From Promicromonospora sukumoe (GTDB taxonomy: Bacteria; Actinomycetota; Actinomycetes; Actinomycetales; Cellulomonadaceae): a stretch of 64,000 nt of DNA. The number at the start of each line of letters is the position of its first letter. The first letter of the stretch is position 1. Made by a program: the position numbers and the translations under genes. The notes beneath the pieces were generated by a model. The model made no database searches. It was not told the DNA's origin and worked only from the letters and a program-made list of their open reading frames with translations. The stretch spans positions 3,817,296-3,881,295 of the forward strand of contig NZ_JACGWV010000001.1 in assembly GCF_014137995.1 (NCBI RefSeq). Reading direction: 5' to 3'. Shown here piece by piece: positions 18,204 to 25,773 of the stretch.

Positions 18204-19016
18204 TCACACCCGGGCCGTGTCGGCACGGAACCGCCAGACCGCGCCGGCGAAGAAGATCGCCGTCCAGGCTACGACATTGACCACCGCGACGACCTCGACG
18301 GAGCCGCCGCCGAGCGGTGCCCGGGCGAGCTCGGCGAGGCCGTAGGTGGGCATCACCTGCGAGACGGCGGCCATCACCGTGCCGTCGCCGAACGGGAGGA
18401 ACAGGCCACCGGCGAAGGCGAGCACCGTCAGGACGGGGCCGAGCATCCGGACCACGGTCTCCGAGGGCAGCACGTACCCGAGGAACAGGCCGAACGCGGC
18501 GAAGACGAGCGAGCCGCACCAGGCGATGAGTGCGCACAGGACCCAGGCGGTCGCGGGCATCCGCGCGCCGCCGAGCAGGCCCGCGGCAAAGGTCAGGGCC
18601 ACGGAGGCGGCGCCGACCGTCATCGAGGCGAGCACCTTGACCAGCACGTAGGCCCACGGCTCCAGGGGCGTGAGCCGGAGCTGCCGGGTCCAGCCCTGGG
18701 CGCGCTCCACGGCGACGCCGGCCCCGCCGGACGTCGCGGTCAGGAGCGCCCCGTACAGCGCGAGCGAGACGAGCAGGGAGGCCGCGAGGTTGGTGTCGGG
18801 GCCGATGGACGTGCTCCGGTTCTGGGCGGTGGCCCCGATCGCGAGGTAGAAGGCGGGCGGGACGACCAGGGAGAACAGCAGGGTGCGCCGGTCGCGCAGG
18901 GTGCGGCGCAGCTCGAGCCGCAGGTAGGCGCGGATCGCGACGCCGCGGGCCTGTGTGCGGGTCGCGGCAGGCGTCGTCGGGTGGGTCGCCGCGCGGTGCT
19001 CAGGGGTGGAGGTCAT
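18204..19016 (-). CDS. ABC-2 type exporter permease
   Basis: This 270-residue permease has about six hydrophobic segments and an ABC2_membrane layout, with a cytoplasmic N-terminus (LRLELRRTLRDRRTLLFSLVVPPAFYLAIG). It pairs with the ATPase encoded just upstream; their stop and start overlap (ATGA). With the downstream DesK/DesR-like pair it forms a BceAB/NatAB-like or drug-export module. Substrate unknown. Confidence 0.88.
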   Translation of the reverse strand: MTSTPEHRAATHPTTPAATRTQARGVAIRAYLRLELRRTLRDRRTLLFSLVVPPAFYLAIGATAQNRSTSIGPDTNLAASLLVSLALYGALLTATSGGAGVAVERAQGWTRQLRLTPLEPWAYVLVKVLASMTVGAASVALTFAAGLLGGARMPATAWVLCALIAWCGSLVFAAFGLFLGYVLPSETVVRMLGPVLTVLAFAGGLFLPFGDGTVMAAVSQVMPTYGLAELARAPLGGGSVEVVAVVNVVAWTAIFFAGAVWRFRADTARV

Positions 19017-19789
19017 CGGTGGGCTCCCTTGTTCGTCGAGGGCGGGCCGGCGGTCGCGCCGTCGTCCGCGGTGAGGGCGAGGAAGACGTCCTCCAGGTCG
19101 TGGGACCCGGCCTGCGCCCGCACCTCGGCGAGGCTGCCGTCGGCGACCACGCGGCCGTGGCTGACCAGGACGATGCGGTCGGCGTAGGCCTCGGCCTCCT
19201 GGAGGTAGTGCGTCGCGAAGACGACGGTGCGGCCGCCGGCGGCGTCGTCGCGGATCGCGGTCCAGAAGTCGCGGCGCCCGCGCACGTCCATGCCGGTGGT
19301 GGGCTCGTCGAGCAGGAGGAGGTCGGGGTCGGAGACCAGGGCCATGGCGAACCGCAGCCGCTGCCGCTGCCCGCCGGAGCACCTGCCGACCCGCCGGCCG
19401 GCGATCTCCGCGATCCCGGCGCGCTCCAGCTCGGGGCCGACGTCGGTGGTGCGGCCGAACAGGGCCGCCGTCACCTCGACGGTCTCGCGCACGGTGATGT
19501 CGCGCAGCAGGCCACCGTCCTGCAGGGCCGCGGCCACCTGCCCGTCCGCGACGGCCCGGGCGGGCGTCCTGCCGAACACGTGGACGGTGCCGGCGGTCGG
19601 CGTGGTCAGGCCGAGCACGAGGTCGAGGGTGGTGGTCTTGCCGGCGCCGTTCGGGCCGAGGAAGGCCACCACCTCGCCGGGGCGGACCACGAGGTCGAGG
19701 CCGTCGACGGCGCGGACCGGGCCGCCGGGGCCGGGGAACTCCTTGACGAGTCCGGTCACCGCTACTGCTGGGGCTCGTGTCGATGTCAT
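19013..19789 (-). CDS. ABC transporter ATP-binding protein (exporter type)
   Basis: This 258-residue ATPase has Walker A (GPNGAGKTTT), the signature CSGGQRQRLRFAMAL (Cys replaces the usual Leu of LSGGQ), Walker B (LLLLDEPTTGMD) and the switch His (FATHYL). It belongs to the DrrA/CcmA-like group that works with ABC-2 permeases. It is the first gene of the ATPase-permease-kinase-regulator unit. Export of a lipid, drug or peptide is likely. Confidence 0.92.
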   Translation of the reverse strand: MTSTRAPAVAVTGLVKEFPGPGGPVRAVDGLDLVVRPGEVVAFLGPNGAGKTTTLDLVLGLTTPTAGTVHVFGRTPARAVADGQVAAALQDGGLLRDITVRETVEVTAALFGRTTDVGPELERAGIAEIAGRRVGRCSGGQRQRLRFAMALVSDPDLLLLDEPTTGMDVRGRRDFWTAIRDDAAGGRTVVFATHYLQEAEAYADRIVLVSHGRVVADGSLAEVRAQAGSHDLEDVFLALTADDGATAGPPSTNKGAHR

Positions 19790-19834
19790 GCCTTCACCCT
19801 GCTGCGGGAGCGGGCCGAGGACCGCTGCCGGGTG

Positions 19835-21121
19835 TCACGAGGTGGGCATGACATCCGTCATCTCGTACCCCGGCGGCGCGACGCGCCCCATGATCGACGA
19901 CGCCATGACGATCCCCGGCTCGTCCCGGCCCGACGCCGGCTCGCGGTCCCGCAGCAGGTCCGCGCCGTCGCGCGCCCAGGAGAACCCGGGCCGGCCCGAC
20001 GCCGCCGCGTACAGCGCGTCCAGGTGGTCCGGGTGGCGCTCGGCGAGCAGGGCCAGCACCCACGACGGCGCGTCCGGGTCGGCCAGCACCTGCGCGAGCC
20101 GCCGCGGCTTCCAGTCCTGGAGCGGGGCCGTGTGCACGTCCCGGAGCTGCGCGTACCAGTCGAGCAGCCGCAGACCCTTGACCGGGTGGTGCAGCAGGGC
20201 GAACGGCGCGTCGTCGGGGTCGGCGGCGTCGTCGGGCAACCAGCGCTCGTCGCGGAGCGCGCCCAGCAGCGCGAACTCCTCCGCCGGGGCCCCGATCCGG
20301 TCCTTGAACCGTAGGCAGCAGTCCATGACGTGCGACGCCGTGCCCTCCACCACGACGTCCCCGAACAGGTCGCGGAAGGCCCGGTGGTGGTCGGCGACGA
20401 GCTCGCGGGCGCGGGCGAGCGTGCGCGGGTTGCGGTAGGCCGGGCACGGCGTGGACGCCAGCAGGCCGACGACGCCGTGCACGATGCCCCCGATCATGTC
20501 CGGCGTGAAGACCGCCGGGGTGGCCGCGAAGATCCAGGCCTCCCCGACGGGCAGCACCCGGCCGGACAGGGGCAGCCCCGGGACGAGCGCGACCGCGCGG
20601 ATGTCGGACCGCCCCGTGAAGACCCGGTAGTCCAGGTCGTCCTCCAGGTTGTGCAGCACGGCGTGCTCGTCGACCAGGTCGGTGACGATGAAGTAGCCGA
20701 GCACCCCGCCGCCGCGCCAGCCCTGAAGGACAGCGCGCTCGGCGTCGTCGAGCAGGAGGCCGGCGGGTTCGGTACCGTCGTCCTCGCCCGCCGGCGCCTC
20801 CCCGAGAAGCCGGCGGACCAGCGACCCACCCGTCTCGCGCGGCCCCGCGTGCACCAGCATGTCGGTCGCGCAGTCCCGGGTCACCTCGTCGTACTGCTCG
20901 GGGTCGACGTCGTCCATCGGCAGGAACGCTCCGGACAGCAGCACGTCCGACCGGACGTACGCGACCTGCCGCTCGACGGCGTCGGCGTTCTCCGCCCGCA
21001 GCACGTGCCCCACGAGGCGGTGCACCAGACGGGTCGCGAGGGCGAGGCGCTCGACCAGCGTCAGCCGGTCGAGCGGGCCGACGGCGGGGCCGGGGCCGGT
21101 GGAACGGAAGGTTGATCTCAT
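19835..21121 (-). CDS. Hypothetical protein, no family recognised
   Basis: This soluble protein of about 428 residues is acidic and has no signal peptide or clear membrane segment. Conspicuous segments are HHRAFRDLFGDVVVEGTASHVMDCC and LLHHPVKGLRLLDWYAQLRDVH, but no catalytic motif is recognised. The ATG at 21121 is preferred over the one at 21172: the intervening codons (such as GAT, GCA, TTG, TCT, AAT, GCT) are unusually AT-ending and include a palindrome, so that stretch looks non-coding. No good SD sequence precedes either start. It stands alone between the ABC/two-component unit and a divergent membrane-HTH gene. Confidence 0.6.
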   Translation of the reverse strand: MRSTFRSTGPGPAVGPLDRLTLVERLALATRLVHRLVGHVLRAENADAVERQVAYVRSDVLLSGAFLPMDDVDPEQYDEVTRDCATDMLVHAGPRETGGSLVRRLLGEAPAGEDDGTEPAGLLLDDAERAVLQGWRGGGVLGYFIVTDLVDEHAVLHNLEDDLDYRVFTGRSDIRAVALVPGLPLSGRVLPVGEAWIFAATPAVFTPDMIGGIVHGVVGLLASTPCPAYRNPRTLARARELVADHHRAFRDLFGDVVVEGTASHVMDCCLRFKDRIGAPAEEFALLGALRDERWLPDDAADPDDAPFALLHHPVKGLRLLDWYAQLRDVHTAPLQDWKPRRLAQVLADPDAPSWVLALLAERHPDHLDALYAAASGRPGFSWARDGADLLRDREPASGRDEPGIVMASSIMGRVAPPGYEMTDVMPTS

Positions 21122-21158
21122 AGGGATAGCATTCGGCACGAAAGACAATCGTGCTCCG

Positions 21159-21181
21159 TCATCCACAGCCATTGTGGATAA
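21159..21181. promoter_or_regulatory. DnaA-box-like inverted pair in a divergent promoter region
   Basis: TCATCCACA and TGTGGATAA face each other with a 5-base gap. The second is an exact complement of the consensus DnaA box TTATCCACA; the first differs at one position. The surrounding 21122-21387 region is less GC-rich than its neighbours. It may be a DnaA-responsive promoter site or another palindromic operator; two boxes alone do not make an origin. Confidence 0.4.
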
Positions 21182-21387
21182 CTTCGAGACCGAGATCTAC
21201 CGTTTCATCCTGCCGCTGGGCCGGCCGTTCGATAAAAGATTGAGGTCGATCTTCGGCGTGAAGAGCGCATAGACCGCAAAGTAGACGAAGATCGGCACTG
21301 CACGGTGACGACGGCACGGGATCCGACCACGAGCCCCGGCCGCCTCAGCCCCACCCACTTGTTCTGACGGAAAGGGATACACCCACC

Positions 21388-22659
21388 ATGGCATCGGAGA
21401 AACGCCCCCGTCGCGTTCCTGCGGTCATCGCCGACACCCGTAGGAACCCGGGATTCGCCCTGGGCGCCTTCGGGCTCTCGGCCTGGGCCTACATCGGCAT
21501 GTCGCACACCATCGCCGACTACGAGGGGCCCGAGCTCGGCTACGCGCTCGGCGTCGCCTACGAGGCGCTGGTGATCGGCCTCGCCTGGGAGGGCCGCCGC
21601 CGCGCCGACCGCGCGCTCGAGATGGGCATGCCGGTCTCCGGCCACGGGCGCTGGCTCGGCGGCGCGATCGTCGTCGGCATCCTCTCCGGCGCGCTCGCCG
21701 CCTGGCACGGCTGGATCCTCGGCGAGGGCATCTTCGCCGTCTCGCGCGCCGTCGCCCCCGTCCTCGCCGCGGTCGCGGTGCACCTGTTCTTCCAGTCGGC
21801 CTCCAGCGCGCGCAACCTCGACCGGCAGGCCGAGATCGCCAACGACCGCCAGACGGCCGTGCTCGACATGCTCGACGCCGTGCGCCTGGCGCAGATCGCC
21901 CCCGACGACGAGCGCTCGGCCCGCATCGCCGACGTGAACGCCGCGGTGGGACGGGTCCACCGCCACGTGCCCGCGGGCGTCACCGCCGAGGTGACGCGCC
22001 CGCACCTGGAGTCGGAGCGCACGATCCGCGACGTGGTCCAGGAGGCCGCGGCGCTGGCCGGCGAGTGGATGCCCTCGCGGCACGCGCAGCAGCAGGAGCA
22101 GGCACGGCAGCAGGCACCGCAGCAGGCGCTCCTGCCGGAGCCGGTGCTGCCCGAGGCCCTGCTGCTCGACGCCGCGGACGACGCCCCGAGGCAGATCACC
22201 TCGAACGTGGCCCCGGCCGCCGCCGAGCAGGTCGACGAGCCGGTGTACGAGCCGGTCGCCCCCGAGCCCGCGCGCGCCGAGCCGGTCACCCCCGCGCCGG
22301 CCGCCGCCGAGCCCGTCGCCCGCGAGACCACGGAGGCCGCGGCCGAGCGCCTCGTCGCCGAGCGGGTCCGCCTGGAGGCCAAGTACGCGTCCGCGCGGCC
22401 CGAGCCGGCGCGGGCGTCCGCACCGGCCGAGCAGCCCGCCGCCAAGGACTGGGAGACGCCCGCCGTCGACGAGCCCGCCGCGCCGCTCACCACGGCGCAG
22501 ATCAGCGAGATCCGCGTGCTGCGCTGGGCGCAGAACCTCAGCATCGAGGAGGTCGCGGCACGCCTCGGCGTCTCCATCGCCTCGGTGACGAAGTACGCCC
22601 CGAGCACCGACCCGACCACCGAGACGGGCTCCCTCATGGCGGTGCAGGCCGCCTCCTGA
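21388..22659 (+). CDS. Membrane protein with C-terminal helix-turn-helix, function unknown
   Basis: This 423-residue protein has three or four N-terminal hydrophobic helices (about residues 22-140), a charged helical stretch, a long linker rich in A, P, E and Q (about 225-365) and a C-terminal homeodomain-like HTH (LTTAQISEIRVLRWAQNLSIEEVAARLGVSIASVTKYAP). The layout recalls DUF2637/Spd-type membrane proteins of actinobacterial mobile elements, but no other transfer gene is nearby. ATG 21388 follows AAAGGGA. A membrane-anchored DNA-binding role is inferred. Confidence 0.7.
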   Translation: MASEKRPRRVPAVIADTRRNPGFALGAFGLSAWAYIGMSHTIADYEGPELGYALGVAYEALVIGLAWEGRRRADRALEMGMPVSGHGRWLGGAIVVGILSGALAAWHGWILGEGIFAVSRAVAPVLAAVAVHLFFQSASSARNLDRQAEIANDRQTAVLDMLDAVRLAQIAPDDERSARIADVNAAVGRVHRHVPAGVTAEVTRPHLESERTIRDVVQEAAALAGEWMPSRHAQQQEQARQQAPQQALLPEPVLPEALLLDAADDAPRQITSNVAPAAAEQVDEPVYEPVAPEPARAEPVTPAPAAAEPVARETTEAAAERLVAERVRLEAKYASARPEPARASAPAEQPAAKDWETPAVDEPAAPLTTAQISEIRVLRWAQNLSIEEVAARLGVSIASVTKYAPSTDPTTETGSLMAVQAAS

Positions 22660-22677
22660 GCACCCGCTGAGCAGAAC

Positions 22678-22713
22678 GCGGCCCGGCACCACCCCTCGGT
22701 GGTGCCGGGCCGC
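22678..22713. terminator. Strong bidirectional terminator hairpin
   Basis: Perfect 16-bp arms (GCGGCCCGGCACCACC and its complement) enclose a CCTC loop in the gap between two converging genes. No U-tract follows on either strand, which is common in actinobacterial terminators. Confidence 0.8.
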
Positions 22714-22720
22714 GGTCGTC

Positions 22721-22774
22721 CTCCGGTCGGCCGGAGCTCTCCGGTCGGCCGAAGGTCTCCGGTCAGCCGAAGTT
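22721..22774. repeat. Three tandem 18-bp units spanning a stop codon
   Basis: Units 22721-22738, 22739-22756 and 22757-22774 share the frame CTCCGGTCRGCCGRAG. The unit at 22757 contains the stop codon and last codons of the ALDH gene; the two outer copies have TCG in place of TCA, so they lack the stop. This points to duplication of the gene's 3' end. Confidence 0.8.
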
Positions 22775-24343
22775 GACGCCCTGCGCCAGCGGCAGCTCCG
22801 TGGAGTAGTTCACGGTGTTGGTCGCCCGGCGCATGTACTGCTTCCAGGCGTCCGACCCGGACTCGCGGCCGCCGCCGGTCGACTTCTCGCCGCCGAACGC
22901 GCCGCCGATCTCCGCGCCGGAGGTGCCGATGTTGACGTTCACGATGCCGCAGTCCGAGCCGACCTCGGACAGGAACGTCTCGGCCTCGCGCACGTCGAGC
23001 GTGAAGATCGACGACGACAGGCCCTGCGGCACGTCGTTGTGCACGGCGATCGCCTCGGACAGCTCCGAGTACGTCAGCACGTACAGGATCGGCGCGAACG
23101 TCTCCCGCTTGACGACGTCGGCCTGCTCCGGCATGCGCACGATCGCGGGGTGCACGTACGCGGCGTCGTCGGCGCCGGGCACCGCCACGGCCGTGCCGCC
23201 CACGACGAGCTCGCCGCCCGCGGTGACGGCCTCGTCGATCGCGGCCAGCATGCGGTCGCGCGCGGCGGCGTCGACCAGGGGGCCCACCAGCGTGCCGTCG
23301 GTGCGCGGGTCACCCACGGGCAGCGAGGTGTAGACCTTGGCGAGCCGCCCCACGACGTCGTCCACGATCGACTCGTGCACGATCAGGCGGCGCAGCGAGG
23401 TGCAGCGCTGCCCGGCCGTGCCGGCCGCCGAGAACACGGCGCCGCGCACCGCGAGGTCGAGGTCGGCCGACGGCGCGACGATCGCAGCGTTGTTGCCGCC
23501 GAGCTCCAGGAGGTACCGGCCGCCGCGCGCCGCGACGACGGGCGCGACCTGCTGGCCCATCCGCTCCGAGCCGGTCGCCGAGACGAGGGCGACGCGCGGG
23601 TCCGCCACGAGGGCCTCCCCCGCCTCGCGGTCGCCGAGCAGGAGCTGCGAGACGCCGGCCGGGAAGCCGGCCTCGGCCAGCGCCCGGTCGAGCAGCGCGG
23701 CGGCGCCGACGGCGGACAGCAGGGTCTTCTCGCTCGGCTTCCACACCACCGTGTCGCCGCAGACCAGCGCGACGGCCGTGTTCCAGGACCAGACGGCCAC
23801 CGGGAAGTTGAACGCGCTGATCACGCCGACGACGCCCATCGGGTGCCACGTCTCCATGAGGCGGTGCCCCGGGCGCTCGGACGGCATGGTGCGCCCGCCC
23901 ACCTGCCGCGACAGCCCGACGGCGAAGTCGCAGATGTCGATCATCTCCTGGACCTCGCCCAGGGCCTCGCTGGTGATCTTGCCCGCCTCGATGGTGACGA
24001 GCTCCGCGAGGTCGGCCTTGTGCTCGGTGAGCAGCTCGCCCAGGCGCTTGACGACCTGCCCGCGCACCGGGGCGGGCACGGAGCGCCAGGTGGTGAACGC
24101 GTCGGCGGCCTCGCCGACGGCGGTGGCGGCCTCAGCCGCGCCGTCGCGGCGCAGCTCCAGCAGCGGCTGCCCGGACAGGGGCGACACGACGGGCAGGCGA
24201 TCGCTGGTCGAGCTTGTCGAGGCCTGGTCGGTGGTCTCGACAAGCTCGACCAGCGACCGCTCGACACCCAGCCGCTCCAGGGCGGCCAGCGCGGTGTCGC
24301 GCAGCTCGGTCGTCAGCGGGCTGTCGGTGGTGGTGCTGGTCAT
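22763..24343 (-). CDS. amaB: ALDH7-type alpha-aminoadipate semialdehyde dehydrogenase
   Basis: This 526-residue dehydrogenase would oxidise alpha-aminoadipate semialdehyde to 2-aminoadipate with NAD(P). ALDH features are FNFPVAVWSWNTA, the general base Glu in LLELGGNNA, the nucleophile Cys in GTAGQRCTS and the ALDH7-type tail (FGGEKSTGGGRESGSDAWKQYMRRATNTVNYS, LPLAQGVNFG). Residues 30-47 (SLVELVETTDQ then ASTSSTS) are encoded by a GGTCGAGC-type palindrome and are foreign to the family. The ATG overlaps the hglS stop (ATGA). It is the last gene of the FAD oxidase-hglS-amaB unit. Confidence 0.88.
   Translation of the reverse strand: MTSTTTDSPLTTELRDTALAALERLGVERSLVELVETTDQASTSSTSDRLPVVSPLSGQPLLELRRDGAAEAATAVGEAADAFTTWRSVPAPVRGQVVKRLGELLTEHKADLAELVTIEAGKITSEALGEVQEMIDICDFAVGLSRQVGGRTMPSERPGHRLMETWHPMGVVGVISAFNFPVAVWSWNTAVALVCGDTVVWKPSEKTLLSAVGAAALLDRALAEAGFPAGVSQLLLGDREAGEALVADPRVALVSATGSERMGQQVAPVVAARGGRYLLELGGNNAAIVAPSADLDLAVRGAVFSAAGTAGQRCTSLRRLIVHESIVDDVVGRLAKVYTSLPVGDPRTDGTLVGPLVDAAARDRMLAAIDEAVTAGGELVVGGTAVAVPGADDAAYVHPAIVRMPEQADVVKRETFAPILYVLTYSELSEAIAVHNDVPQGLSSSIFTLDVREAETFLSEVGSDCGIVNVNIGTSGAEIGGAFGGEKSTGGGRESGSDAWKQYMRRATNTVNYSTELPLAQGVNFG
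24202..24255. repeat. GGTCGAGC-family palindrome inside the ALDH coding sequence
   Basis: 20-bp arms at 24202-24221 and 24236-24255 (CGCTGGTCGAGCTTGTCGAG and complement) flank a 14-base loop. The whole element is in frame and adds about 18 residues near the N-terminus without a stop. Confidence 0.9.
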
Positions 24344-25755
24344 CGCGGTGCTCCCGTTGTGCGGTGGGTGGTGGTGAGGGTGGCCGGGTCGACGCCGAGG
24401 GTCTCGGCGGCGGCGGCGAGCGACCTGTCCACCTGGTCGGCGTACAGGTCGAAGGGGTCGTTCAGGTCGCGGCCGAGGGCGCCCGCCATCCAGTCGGCGT
24501 CCCGGTCGGTGCCCTCCTGGCTGGCGTCCTTGGCGCCGTCGGACGTGAGGTTGGACTGGAAGATCCCGGCCGCCGAGCGCGGCAGGAAGTCCTCGTAGAC
24601 CACGGGCTCGCGCCGCACCTCGGGGGTCGAGCCCGTCGAGACCACCTCGTAGGTGAACCAGCCGAGCTCCTGGTCGGCGAGCGCCGCCTCGGTCGTCGGG
24701 AAGGTCTTCTGCCAGACGGCGCGCGCGATGTGCTGGCGGTGCGCCTCGGTGAAGCCGGGGTCGCCGGCGCGGGCGGCCGCGGCGGCCTCGTCGATCTCGA
24801 CGACGGCGGCGTCGTAGGCGGCTCGGCCGGCGCGGGTCAGCGCGATGCCGCGGGCCTCGACCTCGCCGAAGCGGACGCGCAGGGCGTCGCTGACGATCTC
24901 GCCGTCGGCGGTGCGGAAGGTGCGGGGCTCGGCGAGCGCGCGGAACGACGTCTGGCGCAGCAGCACGTCCGGGCCCTCCCAGCGGGGCGGGCCCTGGATC
25001 GCGTCGATCATCGTGATGCCGCGGGCCTCCATGCGCGCGTACAGGTCGTCGATGTCCAGCACGCGCGGCGTGAGGTGGTTGATGTGCGTGGAGGCGATGC
25101 CGCCGATGTCCGCGGCGACGGCGCTGACCGCCTCCAGCTCGCGGTACCAGGCCTGGTCCACGGGCTCGCGGGACAGCTCGAACGCCTCGGTCGCGAGCCG
25201 CAGGAACTCGGTCGCCTGTTCCTCGGGGAGACCGCCCTCGGCCTCGGCGCGGTCGGCGAGCGCGAGCAGCTCCGGGCCGAACAGCGTGCGGGCGCCGAGG
25301 AAGGTCTCCAGGCGCTGCTCCAGGTCGGCCGTGAAGAACCGGCGGTCGGCGGTGACGAGCATGGAGGTGAAGACCCGGAAGGGGTTGCGGGCCAGCTCCT
25401 CGCGCTCGACGGGACGGAACGCCGTCGAGATCACGGGCACGGAGCTGGAGGAGGCGTCCCGCAGGTCGTAGAACCCGACCGGCCGCATGCCCATCGCGCC
25501 GAAGACCCGGGCGACCTGCGCCATCTCGGTGGGCGTGCCGACCCGGATGGCGCCGTGCCGCTCCGCGGTGACACGCGAGACGGAGCCCAGCCGTTCGGCG
25601 TCGGCCCCGTGCTGGGCCACGAAGTCGGCGTTGACCTCGTGCGACACGTCGAGCAGCGTGGTGTAGGCGGGTACCTCCTTGCCGTACATGTCCGAGAGGC
25701 TGCGCGCGAACGCGGCCCTCAGCTGCCAGGGCTCGAGGAACGTCGGTGCCGACAT
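24340..25755 (-). CDS. hglS: 2-oxoadipate dioxygenase/decarboxylase (HglS/YdcJ, DUF1338 family)
   Basis: This 471-residue protein belongs to the family once called DUF1338. Characterised members convert 2-oxoadipate to D-2-hydroxyglutarate in bacterial lysine catabolism using a mononuclear metal. The segments HINHLTPRVLDIDDLYARM (metal-binding His region), RHGAIR, WEGPDVLLRQTSF and WFTYEV are family-like. ATG 25753-25755 has GGAGAGAG about 5 bases upstream. It lies 18 bp after the FAD oxidase gene and overlaps amaB by 4 bases. It should act two steps after AmaB, once an aminotransferase has made 2-oxoadipate. Confidence 0.88.
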   Translation of the reverse strand: MSAPTFLEPWQLRAAFARSLSDMYGKEVPAYTTLLDVSHEVNADFVAQHGADAERLGSVSRVTAERHGAIRVGTPTEMAQVARVFGAMGMRPVGFYDLRDASSSSVPVISTAFRPVEREELARNPFRVFTSMLVTADRRFFTADLEQRLETFLGARTLFGPELLALADRAEAEGGLPEEQATEFLRLATEAFELSREPVDQAWYRELEAVSAVAADIGGIASTHINHLTPRVLDIDDLYARMEARGITMIDAIQGPPRWEGPDVLLRQTSFRALAEPRTFRTADGEIVSDALRVRFGEVEARGIALTRAGRAAYDAAVVEIDEAAAAARAGDPGFTEAHRQHIARAVWQKTFPTTEAALADQELGWFTYEVVSTGSTPEVRREPVVYEDFLPRSAAGIFQSNLTSDGAKDASQEGTDRDADWMAGALGRDLNDPFDLYADQVDRSLAAAAETLGVDPATLTTTHRTTGAPR

Positions 25756-25773
25756 CGGTCTCTCTCCTTGCCT

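Noticed and set aside
21122..21172. The upstream ATG at 21172 as start of the hypothetical gene
   Set aside because: The intervening codons have AT-ending bases unlike the rest of the gene, no SD sequence is present, and the stretch holds a palindrome.
21159..21181. A replication origin at the DnaA-box-like pair
   Set aside because: Only two boxes, no AT-rich unwinding element, and no dnaA, dnaN or parAB genes nearby.
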